64,000 nucleotides of DNA from Sphingomonas folli (GTDB taxonomy: Bacteria > Pseudomonadota > Alphaproteobacteria > Sphingomonadales > Sphingomonadaceae). Shown here one piece after another: positions 44,045 to 53,172 of this stretch (position 1 is the stretch's first letter; each line of letters starts with the position of its first letter). The position numbers were made by a program, and so were the translations under genes. The stretch is from positions 1 to 64,000 of the forward strand of contig NZ_JAHXZL010000012.1 of assembly GCF_019429525.1 (NCBI RefSeq). Direction: 5' to 3'. Under the pieces are notes generated by a model that made no database searches, had not been told where the DNA came from, and saw only the letters and a list, made by a program, of their open reading frames with translations.

Positions 44045-44449
44045 TCAGGCGTGGAGCGGCGGCCCCCTCAGCGGAGGTCGGAGGCGTCGCGACTCGGCCA
44101 GTGCGCCGAGAGGAACCCAGAAGATCGAGATGGCGATGATGAAGGCGATCGCGGCCGCCAGCAGGCAGGGATCCACCGCCGATCCGTACGCACTGCGCAA
44201 AGCCGTGAACGCACATGCGCCGGATGGCCTGGCGACGTCGTCGCTCACCGAGCCCCGCTGGCGGAACTCCGGAACGGAGACCGGAAGCACCTGAGGACCA
44301 CCGGGAGTGCAAACGGCGAGCCTCACCTCGCCTCCGGCCACATCGGGCGCATACCCTCCGGGCACGACCAGACGCATCGCGAGCGTAAGTGCGATCAGCA
44401 GCACCGCGAGGCAACCTCGCGCGAGAAGATGCTGTCGGATGACGGCCAT
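44045..44449 (-). CDS. DUF2946-like membrane/secreted protein
   Basis: A 134-residue protein. The N-terminal helix (CLAVLLIALTLAMRLVVPGGYAPD) with its VPxGYxPD motif is typical of DUF2946. VRLAVCTPGGPQVLP, GACAFTAL and a second membrane helix (LAAAIAFIIAISIFWVPL) follow. DUF2946 proteins are often next to copper-related or TonB-receptor genes. The function is unknown. It is the first gene of a leftward set ending at 42650. Confidence 0.65.
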   Translation of the reverse strand: MAVIRQHLLARGCLAVLLIALTLAMRLVVPGGYAPDVAGGEVRLAVCTPGGPQVLPVSVPEFRQRGSVSDDVARPSGACAFTALRSAYGSAVDPCLLAAAIAFIIAISIFWVPLGALAESRRLRPPLRGPPLHA

Positions 44450-44670
44450 GGCGCGGTCATACCGAGGCCGCTCCACCGAGTCACGATGATTGACGGCGGA
44501 AACCAGGCGATCGAAGCCGATCCGACACCGGCGGTTGGACGATGACGGGCTCTTGCCCGCGGCCCCCTCTCCGCGCATTGCACCCGGGCAAGGCCACCTC
44601 GCGGGATCCGTGGCCGTTGTCCGCTTCGATCACCTCGATCAGCTGGTCTCACCATGGGAGTTCATCATTC

Positions 44671-45318
44671 ATGGCGACCGCCTTCGGCCGACGTCAGGCG
44701 ATGCAGGCGGGAGCCCTGATGGCAGGTGGCTACATCGTCGGGCAGGTACTTCGCAGGAACGCCCCGATCGGCCGGGATGTCGGACCGGCGGCAAGCTCGA
44801 TCGACTTCGAGGAGGGATCGCCGATCGATGGGCCGATCGGCGCATCCCTGCGGCTCGTGGTGTTCTCCGACTACCGCTGCCCCGCGTGCCGACGCGCATA
44901 CCCCGCCCAGGCGGAGGCTGTGCGTGGCGATGGCGACGTGCTGGTCGTCCACAAGGAGTGGCCGATCTTCGGCGCAGCGTCCGAGAAGGCGGCCTCCCTG
45001 GCTCTCTCCTGCGTCGAGCAGGGCATCTACTCCGCCGTGCACCGCCGCCTGATGACGGACGGCCGAGCGATAGGAGACGGCATGCTGCGCGAGATAGTCA
45101 CCTCCGAGGGCGGCGATTGGAAGCGCGCCACCTCGTGGATGGCCACGCACGACAGGTCCACCGCCGCGCAGCTTCGAGCCAATGCCCGTCAGGCTTTCGC
45201 CATCGGCTTGACCGGCACCCCCGGCTTCCTCGCGGGTTCTCTGCTGGTCATGGGGGCCATCGAAGTCGTCGACTTCAAGCGCCTTTTCTCCCGCGCGCGT
45301 GCTCACACGGAAGTCTGA
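44671..45318 (+). CDS. DsbA-like thioredoxin-fold protein
   Basis: A 215-residue protein. Near the N-terminus is a twin-arginine-like segment (GRRQAMQAGALMAGGYIVG). The thioredoxin fold begins LRLVVFSDYRCPACRRAYP with a CPAC active site. VHKEWPIFG and the cis-Pro region TGTPGFLAGSLLVMG follow. The layout resembles DsbA/DsbG-type oxidoreductases (Com1 subgroup). It is divergent from the DsbB-like, DUF2946 and secreted-protein genes, and probably oxidises the cysteines of those products. Confidence 0.82.
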   Translation: MATAFGRRQAMQAGALMAGGYIVGQVLRRNAPIGRDVGPAASSIDFEEGSPIDGPIGASLRLVVFSDYRCPACRRAYPAQAEAVRGDGDVLVVHKEWPIFGAASEKAASLALSCVEQGIYSAVHRRLMTDGRAIGDGMLREIVTSEGGDWKRATSWMATHDRSTAAQLRANARQAFAIGLTGTPGFLAGSLLVMGAIEVVDFKRLFSRARAHTEV

Positions 45319-45569
45319 TCCAAGTCCGCCGAACGATGGACGACCGCCTCGCACGACACCGCCGTCAGCAGAACGCGGTGATCCGTTCGGACACGCACTG
45401 CTGACGAGACCGAGCCTGCCAACCGCGTCCATCCCGCCGTGAAAACCGTCGGCGTCGCCCAGGGGCCGGTCGTCCTTGGCGGCAAGCACCACGTCCATTC
45501 TCCTTCTACCGGCGTATGACTCGCCTGGAATGCCTGTCGCCCGGAGGCGGATCGGGTTAGCTCGCCATC

Positions 45570-48500
45570 ATGAGAAGCACCGGGAACGAAGTGCACGTGA
45601 ACCGCAGGGTTCGTCTTCTGGAGGGCGTGCGGTCCGATGAAACAGAGGCCGGAGACACGTTGGAAGGCTCCGAACGGACGGTCCTGCTCGGCTCGCCGGG
45701 CATGGGGAAGTCCACCCTCCTCCGCCAGTGCGCGGCTCGGACAGGTGGGACGTTCCTCACCGCCCGGGAGCTCGCGACCAGAACCAGGCCAGTCGCGGAA
45801 CCGGTCTACATCGACGCACTCGACGAATACCGGGCGTCGGGCTCGGGTCGCGACAAGATCCACGCCATCGCACAGGCGATGGAGAGGCTGGGCGTGGAGA
45901 GATGGCGCCTCTCCTGCCGAGAGGAGGATTGGCGCGCCGCGGACGCGAAGGTGCTGGATGCGAATGTCGTGGCGACGCTGCTGGCGCTCGGGGATGTGGA
46001 AGCGGCGCGCATCCTCGAGGCGCACGGAGTCGACGATCCGGCCGCGTTCATCCATCGCGCCAAGTCGCTCGGCGGCGAGCCGTTCCTGGGAAATCCACTG
46101 CTTCTACTGCTTCTCCACTCCACGGTGGCAGGAAGCGGGGATTGGCGCGAAGGCACGTGGCCAAGCAGCCGCTTCGAGCTATACACGCGCGCCACCCTCC
46201 TCATGGCGGCCGAGTACAACGACGAGCGATTGGCTGCACGACCCGATCGTCCGGGGCCGTCCGCCATCATCGACGCGTCGGGACGAACCTTCGCGCTGAC
46301 GATCATGTCCGACGTGGACGGACTACCGCATCGAGGTCTCAGCCGCGCGGATGCCGTGGGCGTGGACGAACTTCTCGCAGCGGGGATCGACACCGCGGCC
46401 CTCGATGCCGCGCTCGATAGCGGTCTGTGGCAGCGCACGGGAGATGGCTGGGTCCCGACCCACCGCACCATCGCCGAGTTCCTCGGCGGGAAGGCGCTGG
46501 CCGATGCCGTCAACGGGGCGGGCCGGGTCGCTCTGCCGTTGAATCGCATCGTAGCGCTGATCAACGGGGACTCTGACCATCCACCCACGCCTCTTCGCGG
46601 CCTCCACGCCTGGCTGGTAACACACCTCTCCAACTCGCGTCGGTCCGTCACCGAAGCCACTCGCCTCGTACGCAGCCATCCGGAGAATGTGCTGTTCTAT
46701 GGGGACGCCGCGGCATTGTCCCCTTGGGATCGTCAGCACGTCCTTGATCAGGTCGGGCGTCGCGACCGATGGTTCATGCGGCTCGACCATTCCGCTTCAA
46801 CCCTGGCAGGTCTCGTCTCACCGGATCTCGAGGACGGATTGGCGAACCTGCTCGTCGATGCGTCCGAGACCGTGCACCGCAGAACTCTCGTGGCCGAGGC
46901 TCTACGCGTCGCGCCGCTCGCCCCCCTGCTGCCGCTGCTCGCGAAGATCACCCTCGACCCCAGGGAGCAGAAGCCGCTCCGACGTCGAGCCGCCGAAGCC
47001 TTCATGAGCGGCCATCCGGACGGGATCGCCGCGGCGACCCTGCTACTGGGCGGTCTGGCGCGACACCATGACGAGACCTCCTTCGCCATCAGCATGTCGG
47101 CAGGTGCGAAGCTGGTACCGGACGGGATGTCGATCTCCGCCCTGCGAGACCTGCTGCGGTCGATCCCGGCGGCTGACGGCACCATGCTGGGGTATACGCA
47201 ACCACTGAGAAACGCACTTCGCCGTTGGCCTACGCCGCGCCTGTTCGATGCCGGGAAGCTCTTCACGACCACGCAGGTGGCCTCATCCGACCGCCTCGCC
47301 GAAGCTCGCGCCGTACGCGACGTTGCGCTGGAGGCCGCCATCCTCTCCGCTCGGACGTTGAGCGCGGAGCGGCTCGTGCGCTGGATAGAAAACGCACACT
47401 CCGCCGACGAGCACGTGCTTGCGAGAACCATCGTCGAAGCCGTGAGAGCATGGCTGAATGCTGAGCCGCGGAGATCGGCCGAACTCCTCGACGTTCTGGC
47501 AGAGTGGGAGCCGCGAACCGTCGTGGAACGGCATCGTCGCCTGACAGGTGACGCACCCGGCCTCGCGGCGACGCGGCATCTGGTTTCCCGCGTGTGTCGG
47601 ACGGCGCCGCCAGATCACGAGCTGGTCTGCCTGGCGGTAGAGCTCACCACCACGATCCGCGACCCCCGCGCGTACTGGCGCCTCTACAGGCACGTCGACC
47701 GGCATCGCCCGGCTCGTCCGCTTGATCAGCTCACCCGCAGTCCCTGGTCATCCCTCCGACGCGATGTCGCGATGCGACGCGCCGAGGATTCTTCGAAGAT
47801 GAAGGAGACCCTCGCCAGCAACGCCGTCTTCGTTGACCGGGTCCTGACGAGCGGCACGCCGGCTGAGCTCACGCAGACCCTCGACTGGGCCGCGCGACGC
47901 TACCTCGAGCGGGGCGGTGGGTGGAACAAGCTGGAGGCACTCGTAGGCACCGCGCAGGCACACGGGATTGAACGATGCTGGGACAACCTGCTGCGACGGC
48001 CGCCGCTGGACCTTCATGCGCTCACCCTGCTCGACCCCCGTGACATCGCCGATGGAACATCAGCGTACATGGCGGCTCTCGCCAGGGCTCTCGAGACAGG
48101 AACCGATATCCACATCGACGAGCCAAGCGCCATCCTCGCCCTCAACTACGCGCACATGACCACGGAAAGGTACGCCGCGGAGAGGATCACCGCGCTGGCC
48201 GTCGCGGCTCTCAACACCGCTCGCGGGCGCCGCATGCTTGGGGGGCTATGGTACACCGAGCTGGTGGAAGGACGTGGACTGCTTCTCGCATCGCACACGC
48301 GCGGTCCGGCCTGGATCGAAGTCGCAGCCCCAGTCGCCGCGGCGCTCCTCGACGCCTGGCCGAAGATCGACGGCGTCGCGCTGGAACAACTGCTTGCGAT
48401 CCTCGTCGGCCATCATGACGAAAGTCTGATCCTCAGGATCGCCGAGCGGGCGCTCGCCACTCCGGAACAGAAGCCCGCGAGCAGGGAGGCGTGGGCACAC

Positions 48501-49538
48501 GTCGCCTTCAGCCTATCGCCCGCCGATCACGCCGGCGTCTTCCTGACCGATCTCGTCGGCGCTGCGGGTGCTGGGCGATTCGTAGACGATCTCGGTGCGT
48601 TCAGGGAAATCGGATCGCTCGATCCGATGCGAGCCGTGAAGCGGGACGAACTCTTCGTCGCAGGCGTCGGCTGCACATGTCCTCCCCCCTCGCCCGCCGC
48701 GATGACGCCGGGCTCACCCGGCGAGTTGGTGGCCGACGCGATCGCGAGGCTCAGATCTTCGCCGACGCAAGCCGCCAGCGACGCTTTCGGACGCCTGATC
48801 GCGAACTCCGCGCTCAAGGAGTGGCACGACCTCCTGGCGCATCACGGCCGGGTTCAGGCGGGTCTGCTCAGGGACATCAACTTCAAGGCGCCGTCGCCCA
48901 TGGCGCTCGCGCGTGCTCTGAACGCCGGCCAGCCGGCGAATGCCGCGGACCTCCTCGCTGTGATCGTGAACGAGATCGACAGGATCGCCGCGGAGCTGAG
49001 AGGCGGGGACCTCGCCTCACCTCGTCAATTCTGGAACTCGCCTGGTCATCCGAATTGCAGTCCTCGGACCGAGAACGACTGCAGAGATCACATCGCGCAG
49101 CGCCTCCGCGACCGCCTGGAGCGATACGGTCTGCCAGTGACACGGCTCACCACCGAGAGTCGCCACGTCGCGGACCGCCGCGCGGACTTGCGCGTGGAAG
49201 GTGACGCCGGATCGATCGTGCCCATCGAGGTGAAAAGACATTGGAACCGCGAACTCTGGAGCGCGATCGACGGACAGTTGGAGGACTACGCCGCTCACCC
49301 CGAGGCCAGCGGAGCGGGGCTGTACCTCGTGCTGTGGTTCGGTAGGGCCGCGGGACGGAACCTCCCGACGGGCGGACCGAAGGAGTTGCACATCGAGGAT
49401 GCCGCCGGTCTCGAAGCCGCCCTCAGATCGACTCTGTCGCCCGAGCAGGCGGTTCGTCTCGAAGTCCGGGTGCTCGACGTTCAGCTACGGCCGCCTCGAT
49501 CGGCGTCGAAGAGGGTGAGCAGCTCGGCGTCCTCATAG
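45570..49538 (+). CDS. NACHT/STAND-like ATPase with C-terminal PD-(D/E)XK nuclease
   Basis: A 1322-residue protein. Walker A is GSPGMGKST (41-49), Walker B is VYIDALDE (79-86), and SCREEDWR (115-122) matches the sensor region of NACHT-type ATPases. A winged-helix-like part follows (THRTIAEFLGGKAL). Residues of roughly 400-1130 are helical repeats of HEAT type. The last 200 residues form a restriction-nuclease fold: ENDCRDHIAQRLRDRL, RADLRV (Asp1206), then IEVKRHW (Glu1220, Lys1222) and QLEDYA. Bacterial STAND proteins of this kind sense phage products and trigger a toxic effector. The effector here is C-terminal, the reverse of Avs. Defence is inferred. Confidence 0.8.
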   Translation: MRSTGNEVHVNRRVRLLEGVRSDETEAGDTLEGSERTVLLGSPGMGKSTLLRQCAARTGGTFLTARELATRTRPVAEPVYIDALDEYRASGSGRDKIHAIAQAMERLGVERWRLSCREEDWRAADAKVLDANVVATLLALGDVEAARILEAHGVDDPAAFIHRAKSLGGEPFLGNPLLLLLLHSTVAGSGDWREGTWPSSRFELYTRATLLMAAEYNDERLAARPDRPGPSAIIDASGRTFALTIMSDVDGLPHRGLSRADAVGVDELLAAGIDTAALDAALDSGLWQRTGDGWVPTHRTIAEFLGGKALADAVNGAGRVALPLNRIVALINGDSDHPPTPLRGLHAWLVTHLSNSRRSVTEATRLVRSHPENVLFYGDAAALSPWDRQHVLDQVGRRDRWFMRLDHSASTLAGLVSPDLEDGLANLLVDASETVHRRTLVAEALRVAPLAPLLPLLAKITLDPREQKPLRRRAAEAFMSGHPDGIAAATLLLGGLARHHDETSFAISMSAGAKLVPDGMSISALRDLLRSIPAADGTMLGYTQPLRNALRRWPTPRLFDAGKLFTTTQVASSDRLAEARAVRDVALEAAILSARTLSAERLVRWIENAHSADEHVLARTIVEAVRAWLNAEPRRSAELLDVLAEWEPRTVVERHRRLTGDAPGLAATRHLVSRVCRTAPPDHELVCLAVELTTTIRDPRAYWRLYRHVDRHRPARPLDQLTRSPWSSLRRDVAMRRAEDSSKMKETLASNAVFVDRVLTSGTPAELTQTLDWAARRYLERGGGWNKLEALVGTAQAHGIERCWDNLLRRPPLDLHALTLLDPRDIADGTSAYMAALARALETGTDIHIDEPSAILALNYAHMTTERYAAERITALAVAALNTARGRRMLGGLWYTELVEGRGLLLASHTRGPAWIEVAAPVAAALLDAWPKIDGVALEQLLAILVGHHDESLILRIAERALATPEQKPASREAWAHVAFSLSPADHAGVFLTDLVGAAGAGRFVDDLGAFREIGSLDPMRAVKRDELFVAGVGCTCPPPSPAAMTPGSPGELVADAIARLRSSPTQAASDAFGRLIANSALKEWHDLLAHHGRVQAGLLRDINFKAPSPMALARALNAGQPANAADLLAVIVNEIDRIAAELRGGDLASPRQFWNSPGHPNCSPRTENDCRDHIAQRLRDRLERYGLPVTRLTTESRHVADRRADLRVEGDAGSIVPIEVKRHWNRELWSAIDGQLEDYAAHPEASGAGLYLVLWFGRAAGRNLPTGGPKELHIEDAAGLEAALRSTLSPEQAVRLEVRVLDVQLRPPRSASKRVSSSASS

Positions 49539-49776
49539 GCCGGCGACCCGGCATCGGGTCCGGCAGCATCGCCGCGTCGGACCACAGCGTTTCGCCAACA
49601 GCCTCGTCGAAAGCGAACCCGGAAAGGTTGGCCTGTTCGACGAGCACCGACCGCCCGCTGCGCTGTCGGGGTTTCCTGGCGCCGTTCCCGATCAGGAGGT
49701 CTCCGGCTCGACTTGGTGACTGCGCCATCTGAAGGCGGTCCCAGTTCCCGATCGATGCGCCACGTCCACGCTTCAT
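49423..49776 (-). CDS. Hypothetical protein coupled to histidine kinase, possible frameshift
   Basis: The ATG at 49776 overlaps the kinase stop (TGATG), so translation is coupled. The 117-residue frame begins MKRGRGASIGNWDRLQMAQS and is coding-like to ETLWSDAAMLPDP. After that the composition worsens, and the next frame reads DAGSPAYEDAELLTLFDADRGG with better third positions, ending at 49481. A one-base shift near 49550-49562 may therefore separate the sequence from the true protein. The annotated end overlaps the NACHT gene's 3' end. The function is unknown. Confidence 0.45.
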   Translation of the reverse strand: MKRGRGASIGNWDRLQMAQSPSRAGDLLIGNGARKPRQRSGRSVLVEQANLSGFAFDEAVGETLWSDAAMLPDPMPGRRPMRTPSCSPSSTPIEAAVAERRAPGLRDEPPARATESI

Positions 49777-50444
49777 CAGAAGCCGACCCAATCCTCCGGG
49801 TCGGGACCGGTACGAAGGGGAAGCGACACCTTCACGAGCGTGCCGGATGGTCCGCTCTCGATGCCGATCGATCCCCCGGCGCGTTCGACCAGCTGGACAA
49901 CGATGCCACTCCCCAGCCCGGTACCAGAACTGGCTGCTCCGGCCACGATGCCGGGACCATCGTCCTCCACCGTCAGGACCACGTCCTCGCCCGTCACGTC
50001 CAAGGTGATGGCCAGCCTGCCCGCTCTTCCCTCGAGAGCATGCCTGACGGCATTCGCCACGACCTCGACCGCGACCAGCAGGAGCCGCCGTGCGACGTTG
50101 CCGGCGACCCAGGTCTCAGCCGCACGGAGGGTGACGACGCTCTTCTCCCCATTCGAAGAGGCTGCGGCGACGGCACCGCAGACGGTCGTCAGATCCTTCG
50201 CGACGTCGACCATCGGCCGGACCGGTCGCGCGAGCAGACGGTGGACCTCGCCGAAGGCGGCGAACTGCCCGATGGCTCGATCGATGAGGTGGAGCCTTCC
50301 TCCGGGAGGGGCGGCCTTGACGAGCTGCAGAGTCGCCATGCCGGCCGCGAGCTGGTTCGCCACCCGGTGGCTGAACTCATGGAGCAGAAGCGCGTCATCG
50401 CTCACGAGCGCGAAGGATGATCGTGCGATGGGTGCTCCGGACAT
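49776..50444 (-). CDS. Soluble HisKA_2-type sensor histidine kinase
   Basis: A 222-residue kinase without transmembrane or sensor domains. The phosphoacceptor His is His26 in LLHEFSHRVANQLAAGM, a HisKA_2/HWE-type H-box. The ATPase domain has the N-box (VVANAVRH), DDGPGI and GTGLGSGIV boxes. Such kinases in alphaproteobacteria often serve the general stress response. A single-domain receiver lies about 6 kb away, and no cognate response regulator is adjacent. A perfect 18-bp palindrome lies in its upstream region. Confidence 0.85.
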   Translation of the reverse strand: MSGAPIARSSFALVSDDALLLHEFSHRVANQLAAGMATLQLVKAAPPGGRLHLIDRAIGQFAAFGEVHRLLARPVRPMVDVAKDLTTVCGAVAAASSNGEKSVVTLRAAETWVAGNVARRLLLVAVEVVANAVRHALEGRAGRLAITLDVTGEDVVLTVEDDGPGIVAGAASSGTGLGSGIVVQLVERAGGSIGIESGPSGTLVKVSLPLRTGPDPEDWVGF

Positions 50445-50481
50445 GATCGTCTCCCCAGCCGACGTCTCGGCCCTCTTAGAA

Positions 50482-50499
50482 TACTACCTATAGGTAGTA
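50482..50499. promoter_or_regulatory. Perfect 18-bp palindrome, likely operator
   Basis: TACTACCTATAGGTAGTA is fully self-complementary. It lies 38 bases upstream of the kinase start and 26 bases before the rightward small gene. The length and AT-rich centre suit a dimeric regulator of the TetR type. No regulator gene of that kind lies next to it. Confidence 0.6.
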
Positions 50500-50524
50500 A
50501 ATGGAATGACCGTGATCCGGTTCC

Positions 50525-50731
50525 ATGTCGACCCCGCCGCCCATCCCGTCGGGCGGAGCGGGATCGTCGGTGGTGCATGTGGTCGGGTGGATGGCGCGCC
50601 GTGCCGACTGGACGCAGCGGCTTAGGCATCTAGCGCCTTCGTACCTGCGCGTCGTTCCGGAAGCCTTTCCTTCGGGGGCCCATGCCGAAGCGATGCGACG
50701 GATGTGGACCATGCCGACGCTCTCGCGGTAA
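50525..50731 (+). CDS. Possible small hypothetical protein
   Basis: A 68-residue frame (MSTPPPIPSGGAGSSVVHVV, later RRADWTQRLRHLAPSYLRVV) with GC-rich third positions, unlike the overlapping upstream part of the next frame. It ends 62 bases before the likely start of the MHYT-GGDEF-EAL gene and could be its upstream partner. No family is recognised. Confidence 0.4.
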   Translation: MSTPPPIPSGGAGSSVVHVVGWMARRADWTQRLRHLAPSYLRVVPEAFPSGAHAEAMRRMWTMPTLSR

Positions 50732-50793
50732 GGGCGGAAGCCTTAAGCCTTTCGCGCTATCAGCGAAGGCCTCCAGCACGATCCGGCGCTCCA

Positions 50794-53172
50794 GTGATCC
50801 AGCATCTTCCGTACTCCGGCTATCTGCTCGCCGTCGCCATAGGGATCTGCGTGACCGCGGCCTGGTCCGTGTCACTGCTGACTGTCGAGCTCTCACGCGC
50901 TCCCAGGTTGAAGCTCGGGTGGCGTCATGCGGCCCTGACCCTCTCCGCCGGCCTCGGCGTCTGGGCGACCCACTTCAGCGCCATGCTCGCCTACCGCCCG
51001 GATCTTCTGATCGAGTACGACCCGCTGCTCACCGGCGTCTCGGCAGGTGTGAGCATCGCCTTGGTCGGCATCCCGTGCGCCGTCCTCACCCGACCGCTCG
51101 GGCGTTCGGCTCGGCTGTCGCTGGCGGTGATCGCCGGCGGCGGCATCTGGTGCATGCATGCGACCGGGCTCGCCGGCATGATGGCATGCCGTCACGGCTA
51201 TTCCTGGGGAACGAACGTCCTGGGGGCCGCGAGCGGCGTAGGTCTGTTCGCGATATGGCAGATGAAGCGGAGATGGCCCCGACCCCGCCTGGCTGGAACG
51301 CTCTTCTTCTCGACCTCCGTCTGCGCCATCCACTTCATCAGCCTGTCCGGCGACACCGTTCTGGCCCGCATGTCCACGCTGCATGGCAGCCTGGTGTCTC
51401 CGGGGCTCATCGCCGCCTGCATCGTCTTCGCCGTTTCCGCCACCTCCCTATCCTGCCTCCTTTTCGCCTCGCAGATCAGATCGAGACGCGAGCGCGAGGA
51501 GCGGACCCTCAAGGCGATCATCGGCAGCATGTCGGACGGACTCGTCTTCGTGGACTCCCGGGGCAGGTTGAGCCACTACAACCAGCGCTTCCTCGACCTC
51601 TTCGACACGCCGAGCGACGCACTGTCGTCGGGCATGACCATCGATCGCTTTCTGGACGTGGTGGCACGCTTTCGTCGGTGGACTCCGCAGAAGCGGGACA
51701 TGGTCGGCGTCGCGTTGAAGGCATGGTCCACCTCTGCGGACAGCTTCGACCGCGAATGCGACATGGAGGACGGACGCACCTACCTGATGCACGGCCGACC
51801 CGTACCGGGAGAGGGCGTGGTTCTGACCTTCACCGACGTGACCGCGGAGCGTCGTGCCATGGGCGAACTCACTCACCTCGCCCATCATGATACGCTTACC
51901 GGCTTGGGAAACCGCCGCGCATTGGCCGAGCAGACGAACCTCATGATGGATCGTGCCTCCGCCTTCTCGCTGCTGCTGATCGACCTGGACGAGTTCAAGC
52001 AGGTGAACGACGCATTCGGCCACACGGTCGGCGACAAGCTGCTCCTCCACTGCGCCGATCGCCTGCGCTCCATGCTCGGTGACACCGGATTCCTGGCGCG
52101 CATGGGCGGAGACGAACTTGCCATCCTCGTCTTCGAGAGTGAGGACCGGGCGATGCGGATCGCACAGACGGCGGTCGAGCTATTGGCAGGTCCCGTGACC
52201 ATCGACGGGTGCAGGATCGTACCGGGTTGCAGCATCGGCGTAGCGACCTGGAGGCTCGGCATCTCGTCCGAGGACCTCATGAAGCAGGCCGACATCGCGC
52301 TCTACGAAGCCAAGCGCACGGGGAGACGGCGCGCCTGCCGGTACGAGGAAGGGCTCGCGGAGCGGCTGACCACCCGGCAGGAGATCATCGAAGGACTGCA
52401 CGACGCCATTCAGAACGGCGGGTTCGCCCTCGCCTTCCAACCCGTCGTCGATCTGGCCGATGGCGCCGTGAGCGGCTACGAGGCGCTCATACGTTGGCAT
52501 CATCCGCGGCGCGGCTGGATACCCCCGAACGTGTTCGTTCCGGTGGCGGAGGAGTGCGGTCTCGTCGGTGAGATCGGCCGCTGGGTGATCCATCACGCGT
52601 GCGAACAGCTGGCTACCTGGCCTCCCCACCTGAGCGTCGCGATCAATGTGTCCGCCGTCCAGCTCGGGTCGGACAAGGTGCTTGACGAGCTAGCGGCGGC
52701 GATCGCACTCCACGGTCTCGGGGCCGAGCGCTTGGAGGTGGAGATAACCGAGACCGCGCTGATAGGTAATCCGGCGATGGCGGCATCCCGCCTCGAGCGT
52801 CTGCGAGCGATGGGCTTCAGAGTGGCACTCGACGATTTCGGAACCGGACAATCGTCGCTCTCGCATCTTCAGGAGTTCCGTTTCGACCGGATCAAGATCG
52901 ACCGCAGCTTCGTAGAGCGCGCGATCTCGGATCCTCGCTCAATGGCCATCCTGCGCGCCACGGTGGCGATCGGACACGACCTCGGCGTGACCACCCATGC
53001 CGAAGGTGTCGAAGCGGTCGAGCAGGTGGACCTGCTGCGCAGCATCGGCTGTGATGCGATACAGGGCTACCTGGTCGGCCGCCCCGTCATCCCGACGGCT
53101 GCCAACCCTCTACCCACCTGGCCTGCGCGCGCCCTGTGGCCCCGTTGCCAAGCTGAACGGGATGTGGCCTGA
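50794..53172 (+). CDS. MHYT-PAS-GGDEF-EAL cyclic-di-GMP protein
   Basis: A 792-residue membrane protein. The N-terminal MHYT-type sensor has seven helices with conserved pairs WATHFSAML, WCMHATGL and AIHFISL, proposed to bind metal or gas. A PAS-like segment (LKAIIGSMSDGLVFVDSRGR) is followed by a GGDEF domain whose signature reads GGDEL, and an EAL domain with intact YEALIRW, DDFGTG and KIDRSF. It may therefore be mainly a phosphodiesterase of cyclic-di-GMP. The GTG at 50794 is chosen because codon bias begins there; the frame is open from a GTG at 50704. Confidence 0.9.
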   Translation: MIQHLPYSGYLLAVAIGICVTAAWSVSLLTVELSRAPRLKLGWRHAALTLSAGLGVWATHFSAMLAYRPDLLIEYDPLLTGVSAGVSIALVGIPCAVLTRPLGRSARLSLAVIAGGGIWCMHATGLAGMMACRHGYSWGTNVLGAASGVGLFAIWQMKRRWPRPRLAGTLFFSTSVCAIHFISLSGDTVLARMSTLHGSLVSPGLIAACIVFAVSATSLSCLLFASQIRSRREREERTLKAIIGSMSDGLVFVDSRGRLSHYNQRFLDLFDTPSDALSSGMTIDRFLDVVARFRRWTPQKRDMVGVALKAWSTSADSFDRECDMEDGRTYLMHGRPVPGEGVVLTFTDVTAERRAMGELTHLAHHDTLTGLGNRRALAEQTNLMMDRASAFSLLLIDLDEFKQVNDAFGHTVGDKLLLHCADRLRSMLGDTGFLARMGGDELAILVFESEDRAMRIAQTAVELLAGPVTIDGCRIVPGCSIGVATWRLGISSEDLMKQADIALYEAKRTGRRRACRYEEGLAERLTTRQEIIEGLHDAIQNGGFALAFQPVVDLADGAVSGYEALIRWHHPRRGWIPPNVFVPVAEECGLVGEIGRWVIHHACEQLATWPPHLSVAINVSAVQLGSDKVLDELAAAIALHGLGAERLEVEITETALIGNPAMAASRLERLRAMGFRVALDDFGTGQSSLSHLQEFRFDRIKIDRSFVERAISDPRSMAILRATVAIGHDLGVTTHAEGVEAVEQVDLLRSIGCDAIQGYLVGRPVIPTAANPLPTWPARALWPRCQAERDVA

